In this document: positions 47,807 to 56,958 of the stretch, in pieces | Layout of the letters: each line of letters begins with the position of its first letter | How positions within the stretch are numbered: the first letter of the stretch is position 1 | Source: Halioglobus sp. | Lineage (GTDB): Bacteria > Pseudomonadota > Gammaproteobacteria > Pseudomonadales > Halieaceae | Length of the DNA stretch: 64,000 nt | Assembly: GCA_029246385.1 (NCBI GenBank) | Contig: JAQWNG010000008.1 | Location: 124,001 to 188,000, forward strand | Reading direction: 5' to 3' | Position numbers and translations under genes: made by a program | Notes under the pieces: generated by a model | What the model was told of the DNA's origin: nothing | The model's input: only the letters and a program-made list of their open reading frames with translations | Databases searched by the model: none

Positions 47807-48361
47807 TTACGGCGGACTTAACAGCTTGTAAGAAACTGGATTTTCGGGGCATTCACTAAGGCCGCATTCTATAAAAGCAGAGAGAGCGTTACCCAACGTT
47901 ACCAGCAACGCAATGCCAATGGCTAACTTGCAGAACCACTGTTGATACTTGAAGGACACATACGAACCCTTAGAGTACTGAATACTAAACGCACTGATCA
48001 CGCCCGTACCAAGTATCACCAATGAAAAGACAACAAATGACCATGTATAGTAGTGATAACCAAGAAAGGGGGCCCCATACGGCGGGGTGCCAGGAATGAT
48101 ATGCAGCAATACTTGCCGCATGGCAATGGCTGCGCCTAGGAAAGCGCTAATGAGGATTAAAGAATAGTGTAGCGGCTTCGCTCCATAAACAACATTGAGC
48201 AATAAACCATAAAGCACTGCGACCAGCGCGACCCGCTGCAGCAGGCAAAGTGGGCATGGAAGGTCGCCGCCGACAAATTGTCCATAAAAGGCGTTACACA
48301 GCACCGCACTGACGAGGATTAATCCAATGGCGTTGAGTAGCCGGAATTTATCAATATGCAT
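47807..48361 (-). CDS. dsbB: Disulfide bond formation protein DsbB
   Basis: A 184-residue inner-membrane protein with four hydrophobic helices. The first redox pair is PCPLC (about 35-39) after helix 1, and a second cysteine pair lies in IECGLSECPENPVSY near the C-terminus. DsbB passes electrons from DsbA to quinone. The second cysteine pair here is at the C-terminal end, after the fourth helix, rather than in the loop between helices 3 and 4 as in E. coli, so this may be a DsbB-like variant. Confidence 0.82.
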   Translation of the reverse strand: MHIDKFRLLNAIGLILVSAVLCNAFYGQFVGGDLPCPLCLLQRVALVAVLYGLLLNVVYGAKPLHYSLILISAFLGAAIAMRQVLLHIIPGTPPYGAPFLGYHYYTWSFVVFSLVILGTGVISAFSIQYSKGSYVSFKYQQWFCKLAIGIALLVTLGNALSAFIECGLSECPENPVSYKLLSPP

Positions 48362-49000
48362 AAAGATCGACTCCGCTAGAGCAATATATCCAGAGTATCA
48401 GTCGCGTGATAACTGAACCAATAAACGGTCAAAATAAGCGCAACACTAAAAGTGGTCAGTGAAAATATTCGCTGATTGACTATGGTGGATATCATGGCGA
48501 TCAGATATAAAGAAAATAATAAACTTATCATGCTGCAATCCCTGCGATTCATATCGGTTGACCGAAATTCTAGATGATCGAATATAGATCAACGCCGCGT
48601 GCTCTGCTAGTGTTGTTAGAATAATAACCTCTTAACTCATCATAGGTGACACGGCGAATCCTCCATGCTCTGCTACTCTGTTGCTCTTTGCCCAACCTAC
48701 TGCAGGTCGACACGAATGTGGAAGCGAATTCTTATTGCAATTAGCGCATCGTCGCTAACGCTAGAAATACGATTGGTGCAAGCATTAAGATGAATAGTGA
48801 AGCCAGCTCTACAATTCGCGTCATCGATGGCACCTTCATTTGTCTGATTATCAGTCTGAACAAAGAGAAGATAGCACCCTTATCTGCCGTTACCAGCTCA
48901 TCAATGACCGAAGTTTTCTCACGACACTGGGCGACACTGAAGGCGTAAGGCAATGAATCTCGGTTGTCCCCCATAACCCACTAAAAGGAACTGCATCAAT
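48362..49000. other. 639-base gap with a possible small membrane-protein gene
   Basis: Apart from the short minus-strand frame at 48741-48824 nothing coding is recognised. AT-rich stretches around 48450-48560 and 48600-48640 could hold promoters for the divergent dsbB and oxidoreductase genes. Confidence 0.4.
48741..48824 (-). CDS. Possible 27-residue single-helix membrane peptide
   Basis: An ATG at 48824, with AAGGTG 6 bases upstream, opens a frame of 27 residues: a short polar start, then a strongly hydrophobic run (LASLFILMLAPIVFLALA) ending in TMR. This is the size and pattern of bacterial small transmembrane proteins. Longer starts (48839, 48974) are possible. No family recognised. Confidence 0.3.
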   Translation of the reverse strand: MTRIVELASLFILMLAPIVFLALATMR

Positions 49001-50011
49001 ATGAAGCGGCATAACCAACATATTTTATTTTCGGCACGCCCCCAAGGTGAAATCGAGCCGGCGAATTTTAAGGTAGTAGATGTGCCCATGCCGACCCTAG
49101 ACACCGGAGAGGTCTTGGTGGAGGTGCGCTATCTCGCAGTGGAACCCGCGATGAAGGGTTGGATGGAGGCGAGAGCAGACTATATCGCCCCGCTGCAGAT
49201 CGGCGATGTGATGCGCGGCCAGGGTGCGGGTGTTGTTCTAAAATCCGACAACCCTAAATTTCCTGCAGGAATAATGGTGTCCGGCCCTCTTGGCTGGCGA
49301 CGCTATGTCGCCACTGACGGCCGTTCAATTCCGCTGCGAGAAATACCTCAATCTGCATCACTTCCCGCCGCGCTGAACGTACTTGGCATCACTGGCATGA
49401 CCGCATATTTTGGAATGTTGGATATCGGTAAACCGCAAGCGGGCAGCACTGTGTTGGTTTCAGGCGCTGGCGGCGCAACCGGATCAGTGGCCGGACAACT
49501 GGCTAGAATTGCCGGCGCACGCGTCATAGGTATCGCTGGCGGCAAAGAAAAATGTGATTGGCTTGTATCTGGCCTGGGATTTGATGCCGCTATCGACTAT
49601 AAATCTGAAGATACGACGCAGCGAGTGTTAGAGTTATGTCCCGATGGGCTAGATGTTTATTTTGATAATGTGGGTGGCGATATTCTCGACGTTGCGCTCA
49701 ACAATCTTGCCGATCGAGCACGCGTGGTACTGTGCGGTGGAATCTCCCGCTACAACGTCTCAGGGACTGTCCCCGGCCCTGTGAATTACTTTAACTTAGT
49801 CTATCGCCGGGCCCGCATGGAGGGTTTTATTGTCCTAGACTATGCTAAGCGATTCCCGGAGGCCATCGAGGTACTCCTGCAGCATTTGGACAGTGGTGAA
49901 TTACGTCATCGAGAGACTGTTCTGCACGGCTTTGAGCAATTGCCACAAGCACTGATGAACCTATTTAGCGGCGGCAACATTGGCAAGCAGTTAGTCGCAA
50001 TAAATACCTAA
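49001..50011 (+). CDS. NADP-dependent oxidoreductase (CurA-like, zinc-independent MDR)
   Basis: A 336-residue medium-chain dehydrogenase/reductase. LAVEPAMKGWM near residue 45 and the cofactor loop VSGAGGATGSVAGQLARIAGARVIG around residue 150 place it with leukotriene B4 12-hydroxydehydrogenase/curcumin reductase-like enzymes; structural-zinc cysteines are absent. DVYFDNVGGDILD and CGGISRYN are also typical. It would reduce alpha,beta-unsaturated carbonyl compounds with NADPH. AAAAGGAAC precedes the start. Natural substrate unknown. Confidence 0.88.
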   Translation: MKRHNQHILFSARPQGEIEPANFKVVDVPMPTLDTGEVLVEVRYLAVEPAMKGWMEARADYIAPLQIGDVMRGQGAGVVLKSDNPKFPAGIMVSGPLGWRRYVATDGRSIPLREIPQSASLPAALNVLGITGMTAYFGMLDIGKPQAGSTVLVSGAGGATGSVAGQLARIAGARVIGIAGGKEKCDWLVSGLGFDAAIDYKSEDTTQRVLELCPDGLDVYFDNVGGDILDVALNNLADRARVVLCGGISRYNVSGTVPGPVNYFNLVYRRARMEGFIVLDYAKRFPEAIEVLLQHLDSGELRHRETVLHGFEQLPQALMNLFSGGNIGKQLVAINT

Positions 50012-50324
50012 GACTCGGACTCTGAATACGACTCAACCATAGCAAGTATAAGTCATCGCGCATAATCAGACGGGGTATTAGTTGCGGAAACGTCCACATA
50101 CCTTACCCACAATCACACTTCAAACTCCTCCATACACTGATCCAACCTTGCGTGTTCTAGCGTGCCATTGTCAATACGAGACGCGGAAGGCAGAGTAAGG
50201 TCTAGCTCAATCAACCACCCATCAATTCGGCCGCTTTATCCCCTATATGCCTCCGTGTATAATGAAACGTCGATAATGTACGTAGTCTGCACAGGGATAA
50301 TTCGAAGCGAAGGAGATGGAAGAA
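50012..50324 (+). other. 313-base gap upstream of WS/DGAT
   Basis: No gene recognised. It contains a candidate promoter for the acyltransferase (-10 TATAAT at 50258-50263). Confidence 0.4.
50235..50263 (+). promoter_or_regulatory. Candidate promoter of the WS/DGAT gene
   Basis: TATAAT at 50258-50263 preceded by TG, with a weak TTTATC -35 element 17 bases upstream (50235-50240). The predicted transcript would have a leader of about 55 bases. Confidence 0.4.
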
Positions 50325-51776
50325 ATGCAGCAGTTATCCGGACAGGACGCCATGTTCCTGCACGCCGAACTGGACGGCCTGCCGCAACACATAGGCTTAG
50401 TCAACATCTATGATCAATCCACGGCACCAAACAGCAAAGTTCGTTTCAAACAGATATTGGATATGTTGGAAAGCCGAGCGCATCTGTCGCCTATTTTTCG
50501 TCGTAAACTAGCATTCGTACCGTATAACCTCGGCCGGCCTTACTGGGTAGAAGATCCAGACTTTGACATGGAATACCATGTGCGCCATATCGCTCTTCCT
50601 AAGCCGGGCGACTGGCGGCAGCTGTGTATTTTAGCTGCCCGCATTCACTCCCAACCGCTGAGGCGGGACAAGCCAATGTGGGAAATCTATGTTATCGAGG
50701 GACTCAATAACATTAAAGGTTATCCTCAGGAGTGCTTTGCCCTTTTAATGAAAGTACACCACTGCGCTATGGATGGCGCCACTGGCACTCAATTCATGAA
50801 TATCGTGCACGATCTCACACCTGAAACTAGAGACGTAGGTGCAGCGCCTCCGTGGATTGTGGAAAGACTCCCCGCTCCGAAAATGCTAGGGCGTGCCTAT
50901 ATGGACGCCTGGCGCAAACCCGGCCAAGTGTTTGACATGTTAAAAGAAACCATACCGACACTCCGCCGCCTGCGCGCGGGCAGGCAAGAAAACCATTTTC
51001 ACAATCTTGAGGACAAACCAAAGACCCGCTTTCAGGGCAGGATTTCGCGACACCGCGTGGTTGGGGCAAGCAAGTTTGATTTCGAAGTGGTGCGCGCCAT
51101 AAAAAATACGCATCCGGGCGCCACCATCAATGATGTCATGGTAACCATCGTCGCTGGCGCCATGCGTCGATATCTTGAAAGCAAAGATGAACTCCCCACC
51201 CAAACCTTAGTGACCGGCTGTCCCATAGATGTGCGTTCTGCAGAGGAACGCGCCGCCGGCGGCAACATGGTGGGATTTATGAATGTGGCCTTGCGCACGG
51301 ATATTGCCGATCCCAGCGCTAGACTAGGCGCAGTGCATGATGAGGCGCTATCTGCAAAAGCCTATGCCGAGGCACTTGGGCCACGCTTTGCTGTCGACCT
51401 GACAGACGTCATGCCCGGGAATGTGCTGTCACTCGCCATCCGCACAGCCAGTGCAACCGGCTTGGTCGAGGCCAACACTGTGTTCAACACCATCGTTACC
51501 AATGTACCGGGGCCCCCAATGCAACTCTACATGTGTGGAGCGGCGTTGATCGACTCCATCAGCCTAGGCCCTCTGTTACCGAACGTGGGGCTGTTCCACA
51601 TCGTTTACAGTTCCGTGCAGGATAAAAAGGGCATCATCAGCATCTCGTTTACCGCATGTCGCGACATGTTGCCAGATCCCGCTTTTTACGCGAGCTGCTT
51701 GAAATTATCATTCGAAGACTTACGCAAAAGCACACTGCCGAATCAGGCGAAACGCAAGAAACCTAAGGGCAAATAA
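50325..51776 (+). CDS. Wax ester synthase/acyl-CoA:diacylglycerol acyltransferase (WS/DGAT)
   Basis: A 483-residue enzyme of the WS/DGAT family that joins acyl-CoA to fatty alcohols or diacylglycerol, making storage wax esters or triacylglycerol. The active-site HHxxxDG is VHHCAMDG with His 145, His 146 and Asp 150. The N-terminal LSGQDAMFLHAE and the PLRRDKPMWE segment (about 111-120) match the family, as does NVPGPPMQLYMCGA in the C-terminal part. AAGGAG at 50310-50315 touches the ATG at 50316 but is 9 bases from the ATG at 50325, so the latter is the start. It converges on the ABC1 kinase gene with 14 bases between. Confidence 0.93.
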   Translation: MQQLSGQDAMFLHAELDGLPQHIGLVNIYDQSTAPNSKVRFKQILDMLESRAHLSPIFRRKLAFVPYNLGRPYWVEDPDFDMEYHVRHIALPKPGDWRQLCILAARIHSQPLRRDKPMWEIYVIEGLNNIKGYPQECFALLMKVHHCAMDGATGTQFMNIVHDLTPETRDVGAAPPWIVERLPAPKMLGRAYMDAWRKPGQVFDMLKETIPTLRRLRAGRQENHFHNLEDKPKTRFQGRISRHRVVGASKFDFEVVRAIKNTHPGATINDVMVTIVAGAMRRYLESKDELPTQTLVTGCPIDVRSAEERAAGGNMVGFMNVALRTDIADPSARLGAVHDEALSAKAYAEALGPRFAVDLTDVMPGNVLSLAIRTASATGLVEANTVFNTIVTNVPGPPMQLYMCGAALIDSISLGPLLPNVGLFHIVYSSVQDKKGIISISFTACRDMLPDPAFYASCLKLSFEDLRKSTLPNQAKRKKPKGK

Positions 51777-51790
51777 GGTGCGCACACATC

Positions 51791-53122
51791 TCACACCAGC
51801 CAACGCTGCATCAACTGGTAAACATTGACCCGCGCTTTTAACCGGCTGGCCAACATAAACATACCGCCAACTTTGCGATGGAAATAGACCGCCGCGGAGG
51901 GTGGGACCTGCCAAGAATCTCTAAAGCTGGCGACTTCGCCTCCCATCTTCGATATGTTGTGAGCCATATCCGAGTGAGCAAAATCATAATCGATATCTAG
52001 CCGCAAAGGCTCTAATGCCAAATCAAGAAACTGCAGAACCATGTTCTGATAATCACTTCCCTCTTCTCCCATAGAATATCCAAGGCGTTCACACGCAGCC
52101 ACTACTTTAGCTTGATCCCCGGTGATCGCAGCACGTGCCAATCTTTTATAATCCTTGACGAAGCTCGCCTTGAAACGTCGAGTTGCGCCAAAGTCAAGCA
52201 GTACGATCTGACCCGTGTCTTGCCTGTACTGGTAATTAGAGAAATTGGGGTCAGTCTGTACCATCCTAAGCTTAAAGAATTCCAGTAACATTAACTCGAT
52301 CAGAGTGGTCATTACTCGGTCACGCTCCGCCTGCGGCAGATCGATAACGCCCTCGATTGAGGTGCCGCTGACATAGGTCATCGCCAATACATTACGGTGC
52401 GTCAACTCCGGCAACACCTGAGGCACCACAAAGCGCTGATCTGCATGCAGCAACTGACCAAAGGCTTCCAGAAATTCAGCTTCTTTGAGGTAGTCTGTCT
52501 CGTCCTTGAGTTGCACCTTGGCATCATCTAAAAGAGGCTGTATATCGATATCGGCAGGCAACAGGCCCGATAACCTCAACAGGCTAGCGATGTTATCCAC
52601 GTCACTATTGATGCTATCTGCAACGCCCGGATACTGGACTTTTAAGACGATGTCGCGGCCGTCTGGAGAAAGCGTTCTATGCACCTGTCCAATCGACGCC
52701 GCGGCCAGAGGTTTCATTTGAAAATCATAGAACAGCAACTCCCAGTCGGGGCCATAGGCATCAGACATCGCCCGCTGCAACTGCTGTGGAGGCATCCGCT
52801 GCGCATCATCACGCAGACGCGCTAAAATATCAGCGAGTTCTCGTGGCAGGAACTCACCCGTATCCATGGACAGTATTTGGCCTACCTTCATGGCAGCGCC
52901 GCGCATCGTAGACAGCTGCTCCGCTACACGACGCGCATTGGCCGGTGTCAGCAGCATATCTTTAGCTTTGGGTCGATTTCCGGCGCTCAGTTGGCGCCCG
53001 CCCTCGGCAAGCATTCCTCCAGCAACGCCACCTACCATCCGCGCCATACGCGCAAACCGACTAACCCTTGACGCCGGTATGGCCCTAGAGTTGTCACCCT
53101 TACCTTTATTATTTCGCGGCAT
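51791..53122 (-). CDS. ABC1/UbiB-family atypical kinase (second of a pair)
   Basis: A 443-residue protein of the ADCK/UbiB/AarF family. KVGQ is at 79-82, the alanine-rich loop AAASIGQVH follows, the Lys is in VLKVQYPGV, and DPNFSN and LLDFGATR give the metal-binding Asn and Asp. The ATG at 53122 starts the family N-terminus; a frame extending to 53188 only reads into its neighbour. It overlaps the other ABC1 kinase gene by 14 bases. Relatives support ubiquinone synthesis or act on lipid processes; its place in an acyl-CoA dehydrogenase cluster suggests a lipid link. Substrate unknown. Confidence 0.88.
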   Translation of the reverse strand: MPRNNKGKGDNSRAIPASRVSRFARMARMVGGVAGGMLAEGGRQLSAGNRPKAKDMLLTPANARRVAEQLSTMRGAAMKVGQILSMDTGEFLPRELADILARLRDDAQRMPPQQLQRAMSDAYGPDWELLFYDFQMKPLAAASIGQVHRTLSPDGRDIVLKVQYPGVADSINSDVDNIASLLRLSGLLPADIDIQPLLDDAKVQLKDETDYLKEAEFLEAFGQLLHADQRFVVPQVLPELTHRNVLAMTYVSGTSIEGVIDLPQAERDRVMTTLIELMLLEFFKLRMVQTDPNFSNYQYRQDTGQIVLLDFGATRRFKASFVKDYKRLARAAITGDQAKVVAACERLGYSMGEEGSDYQNMVLQFLDLALEPLRLDIDYDFAHSDMAHNISKMGGEVASFRDSWQVPPSAAVYFHRKVGGMFMLASRLKARVNVYQLMQRWLV

Positions 53123-54512
53123 TGCGATCCCTTGTCTGCCAACGATGAATATGCAACTGCACCATATCGTGGGCGTTAAATTCGGCATCCAGTGCCGCGA
53201 TAAAATTAAATAATCCGGTTAATTTTCGGGCAATCAGCGCGAAGTCCCGCGAGGGCGTGGCAAAGTGTCGACTGGTAGTCGCCACGGCTGCCTTCTTGGC
53301 TGCGCGGCGCATCAATTGAGATTTTCCCCAGCAATACTCTCCCTTGGCATTCAGGTACTTGGCAGGCAACTGCTCCGGCGACCGCAATGGCTCCAATAAA
53401 TGCATACAGAAATCCGCAAAAAGTTTGCGTCCATCTTCAGGCGTCTCTTTCTGTAGGCAACCCAAAGCAATCAGCCCTTCAACCAGACGCGAGTAGTCAT
53501 GCTGCTGTCCTGCTTCAATGGTCTGACGTAAGCTACACAAAAAATCTTCAGAACAATGCATGACAGAACCAAAATCGAGTAATACCAGTTCGTCATGCGC
53601 TATTTTCTTGCGACGATCATCGAGTCGCAGGAGATAGTTGCCAAAATTGGGGTCTGTTTGCAACATACCCCACTCATAAAGCTCATAAAAAAATAACTCA
53701 AGCATGCTTTTAGCTAACGCATTACGCCTGAGAAGGGATAGCCCAACTACGTCAGAGTCAACGACCGAAACACCTTTGATATACTCCATCGCCAACACCG
53801 TATCCGTACAGTAATGAGGATAGAGCTGAGGTACGTGGTAGCGGGCAGACGTGGCGCTCACATCCGCTACCAACTCGCGCATCTTTATCGTGGACGCAGC
53901 CTCTCGCCGATAATCGATCTCATCATGCAGGTGCTCACGCATCGATTCGAGCCAGTCATCCAAATCGCGCCCGGATTTTACCCATCGGGCCAGTAGCAAC
54001 ATACGTACGACCGCATCAAAGTCAGCATCAATCACCTGCGCCAACCCAGGGTACTGCAATTTCAAGCAAATCCAGTCACCACTGGAGCGAACTCTTGCTA
54101 AATGCACTTGGGCCAATGAGGCCGCGGCAATCGCCTGTGGATCAATATCTAATTCCTGATAGCGCTCACCCAGACTGTCGCGGACAGACGACTCCAGGGC
54201 GTCCCAATGCAGCGGCTCAGTCTGATCGGAAAGATCACGAAGTGCATCCACTAGTACACTGGGAAGAAACTGCTCTCCGAACAGCGCCAGCATCTGACCA
54301 ATTTTGATATAGGTGCCTTTGAGCTTACCCAACTGACGCACAAAGTTGTGTGCCTCGCGACGGGCGAAGTCGGAATCGTCTGGACCGCGACCCAACACCC
54401 GCTGCACGACACTGTCTGCGGCCAGTGCACTGCCCGCCCTAATGCCCGCGAATGATGCTGACAGAGTGCGCGGCAAAATATTAGCCTTAAAGCTGCGCTG
54501 TTTTTTTGCCAT
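53109..54512 (-). CDS. ABC1/UbiB-family atypical kinase (first of a pair)
   Basis: A 467-residue member of the same family as the next gene but clearly diverged. It begins at the ATG at 54512 (MAKKQRSFKANILPR); the frame is open for another 330 bases upstream, which overlap the acyl-CoA dehydrogenase gene. KIGQ is at 70-73, AAASLAQVH follows, the Lys is in CLKLQYPGL, and TDPNFGNY with LLDFGSVM provides metal-site residues. Both kinases have full motif sets, so neither looks decayed. Co-transcribed with the acyl-CoA dehydrogenase genes upstream (100-base gap). Confidence 0.88.
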   Translation of the reverse strand: MAKKQRSFKANILPRTLSASFAGIRAGSALAADSVVQRVLGRGPDDSDFARREAHNFVRQLGKLKGTYIKIGQMLALFGEQFLPSVLVDALRDLSDQTEPLHWDALESSVRDSLGERYQELDIDPQAIAAASLAQVHLARVRSSGDWICLKLQYPGLAQVIDADFDAVVRMLLLARWVKSGRDLDDWLESMREHLHDEIDYRREAASTIKMRELVADVSATSARYHVPQLYPHYCTDTVLAMEYIKGVSVVDSDVVGLSLLRRNALAKSMLELFFYELYEWGMLQTDPNFGNYLLRLDDRRKKIAHDELVLLDFGSVMHCSEDFLCSLRQTIEAGQQHDYSRLVEGLIALGCLQKETPEDGRKLFADFCMHLLEPLRSPEQLPAKYLNAKGEYCWGKSQLMRRAAKKAAVATTSRHFATPSRDFALIARKLTGLFNFIAALDAEFNAHDMVQLHIHRWQTRDRNAAK

Positions 54513-54612
54513 AAGAAAAACGAGGTCAAAATTCCGGTGGGAGGAGTATATACGATTATCCCCACGTCCGGAGCGAGAACAACCATTACTACTCCGAGTT
54601 AGCGCCGCTGTA

Positions 54613-55746
54613 TTAGCCCAGCAGAAGCGCCGCAAGGCGCTTACGGTGGTGCTGAACATCACCAAACTGCTGCTGACTCCACTGAGCACGGCGAATATAG
54701 AGTTGAGCGTCACACTCATAAGTGAATCCCATACCGCCGTGAAATTGTATACCTCGGTCCCCTGCATATAGAAGAGTTTGGCATGCTTGGACTTTCGCCA
54801 TGCGACAGGCAATTTCGGCATCGGTATCAAGGACGTCGTCATCTACCATCGTCGCCGCATGGTAAATAAATGAGCGCGCCGAGTCGGTTGCAGTCAGTAT
54901 TTCCACGGTTGGATGCTTCAGTGCTTGATAGGAGCCGATCAACTTGCCAAACTGTTTGCGCGTCTTGAGGTAATCGACAATGGTGTCCAAGCAGGCAGCG
55001 GCACTTCCAGTCGCCTCGGCTGCGACCAGCAGAGCCCCTAAAAGGCGAACATCTCGCAATGCAATGGCAACGTCAGGACCCACAATAATATTCTCTTCAT
55101 CGACAGTTACGCCGCTGAAATCGACATTGGCCGCACGCTTGGTTTGGTCAATTAAAGCATTAGGCCCCAGTGCACCTGCAACCAGCTGGTCCGCACGCAC
55201 AACCGCCAATGCCGCCCTCCCTTCAAAAGACACTGACACCACAAAAAGGTCGGCAACGGATGCGTCTGGTACGCATTTTTTGACACCACGCAGCACGCGC
55301 TTATCATCGAGTATCAGTCCTATGCCATTGTCACCCCAGTCGCCATTATCCAGCAGCGCCAACGTCGCTGGCACACCGGCTGCAATATTTGGTAACAACC
55401 GTTCGGTCTGCTGCGCATCACCAGCGCGCAGCAGCAACTGCCCCGCCAATGCGCTGCTTATCAGAGGAGTACCCAACATCGCACGTCCCATAGATTCGAT
55501 CACTGGAACCAGCGCACCAACACCCAACCCGGAGCCACCGCACGATTCAGGCAAAGAGATCCCGGCCCAACCCAAGGACACCATTTTGTCCCAGAGTGCC
55601 TGATCAAAACCGCGATCAGAATCCAACTGCGCGCGCACTGCAGTCATCGGCGATTTATCCCGGCAAAACTCTCTTGCCACATCTAACAACATAGCCTGCT
55701 CTTCACTGAAGGTCAGGGTAGTATTTCCAATAAGCGACATAGTCAT
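54613..55746 (-). CDS. Acyl-CoA dehydrogenase family protein (likely partner subunit)
   Basis: A 377-residue flavoprotein-fold enzyme. The N-terminal helical part, the middle beta domain and the C-terminal helices (KTRKQFGKLIGSYQALKH, IQFHGGMGFTYECDAQLY) are present. At the place where medium-chain enzymes carry the catalytic Glu (YEGT) this protein reads RAQWSQQQFGD, and no helix-G Glu pattern is evident. It starts 3 bases after a second dehydrogenase gene. This resembles heteromeric ACADs in which one subunit is catalytic and the other structural; that is inference. Confidence 0.85.
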   Translation of the reverse strand: MTMSLIGNTTLTFSEEQAMLLDVAREFCRDKSPMTAVRAQLDSDRGFDQALWDKMVSLGWAGISLPESCGGSGLGVGALVPVIESMGRAMLGTPLISSALAGQLLLRAGDAQQTERLLPNIAAGVPATLALLDNGDWGDNGIGLILDDKRVLRGVKKCVPDASVADLFVVSVSFEGRAALAVVRADQLVAGALGPNALIDQTKRAANVDFSGVTVDEENIIVGPDVAIALRDVRLLGALLVAAEATGSAAACLDTIVDYLKTRKQFGKLIGSYQALKHPTVEILTATDSARSFIYHAATMVDDDVLDTDAEIACRMAKVQACQTLLYAGDRGIQFHGGMGFTYECDAQLYIRRAQWSQQQFGDVQHHRKRLAALLLG

Positions 55747-55749
55747 TCC

Positions 55750-56952
55750 CTACTTCGGCAAACCGAGCACATGTTCCGCAATAATGTTGGCCTGCACTTG
55801 GCTAGTACCGCCACCAATTGTGGCAGAGAAACTGTTCAAATAGGCACGCTGCCAAAAGCCTCCCTGACGTGCATCATCATCGCCTACATAAAGCGCTCCC
55901 TCAGCGCCCTGCAAGTTAATCGCCAGTTGGCGCATACGCCGCGTCATTTCAGTGCCCCGTAATTTATGTGACAGCGGCAACGAACCTGGATAGTCAGTGG
56001 TCAAGTGTCCAATACGGGCCCGCCGATCACCTAAAAACAAGGCCTTCTCCTCCATAATGGCTTCTACCACCTGATCACGCACCACGGGGTCTTCGAGGAC
56101 TGGTGCTCCATCGCGCCTCACGCCATCAAGCTGACTAATCATGTCTTCGACCGTCATCCGCACCATTGACTGCCCACCGGCGGCACCGGCCTCAGCCCCG
56201 CGCTCATACTGCAGCGTCTTCATAGCGATCTTCCAACCCTGCCCCTCCTCACCCATTATGCTGTCGGCGGGGATGCGTGCATCCGTAAAAAAGGTCTCTG
56301 TGAAGCCAAACTCTCCGGTGAGTTTGCGGATAGGACGCGTATCAATGCCCGACACATGCATAGGCGAAAGGAAGAAGGACAGCCCGTCATATTTGCGAGG
56401 TGAGTCCGGGTTGGTACGCGCCAGCAGTATCATATACTTAGCGAAGTTACCCATAGTCGTCCAGATCTTCTGGCCATTAAGGACATATTCATCACCATCG
56501 CGCACAGCGCGGGTCTGAGCGTTACCAAGATCTGACCCGTGATCAGGCTCAGAGAAACCCTGACACCAGACATCTTCTGCATTGAGGATGCCTTTTAAAT
56601 ATTTCGCTTTTTGCTCCTCGCTACCAATGTCATTTATCAGCGGCCCAGCCCAACCCAGCCCAATCACATTGAAACAAATCGGCACTGCAAGGCGACGCAT
56701 TTCCTTATCGGCAATACTCTGATAAATGGGCTCCACTCCACAACCGCCGTATTCTTTAGGCCAAGCCATACCCAGATAACCGGCCGACCAAATCTTATGC
56801 TGCCAATTCCGCAGAAAATCCAGTTGCCGCTCGTCGCCCACCTCCATAAAGGTCTGGGGCAATAGAAATCCGGGGTCGGCGGGACTGTTGTCTTTCATCC
56901 AGGCTGCCACTTCAACCCGAAACTCATTTAATTCCTGCTCACTAGCACTCAT
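55750..56952 (-). CDS. Acyl-CoA dehydrogenase (likely catalytic subunit)
   Basis: A 400-residue acyl-CoA dehydrogenase. CQGFSEPDHGSDLGNAQTRA is the FAD/substrate region, VLNGQKIWTTMGNFAKYMILLART follows, and LQYERGAEAG carries a Glu in the helix-G position used as catalytic base by long-chain and steroid-type ACADs. The C-terminal TIGGGTSQVQANIIAEHVLGLP closes the fold. It begins 6 bases after the GST gene and is 3 bases before the 377-residue partner, so they should be made in equal amounts. Fatty acid, branched or cyclic acyl-CoA substrate is not known. Confidence 0.9.
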   Translation of the reverse strand: MSASEQELNEFRVEVAAWMKDNSPADPGFLLPQTFMEVGDERQLDFLRNWQHKIWSAGYLGMAWPKEYGGCGVEPIYQSIADKEMRRLAVPICFNVIGLGWAGPLINDIGSEEQKAKYLKGILNAEDVWCQGFSEPDHGSDLGNAQTRAVRDGDEYVLNGQKIWTTMGNFAKYMILLARTNPDSPRKYDGLSFFLSPMHVSGIDTRPIRKLTGEFGFTETFFTDARIPADSIMGEEGQGWKIAMKTLQYERGAEAGAAGGQSMVRMTVEDMISQLDGVRRDGAPVLEDPVVRDQVVEAIMEEKALFLGDRRARIGHLTTDYPGSLPLSHKLRGTEMTRRMRQLAINLQGAEGALYVGDDDARQGGFWQRAYLNSFSATIGGGTSQVQANIIAEHVLGLPK

Positions 56953-56958
56953 GGTATG

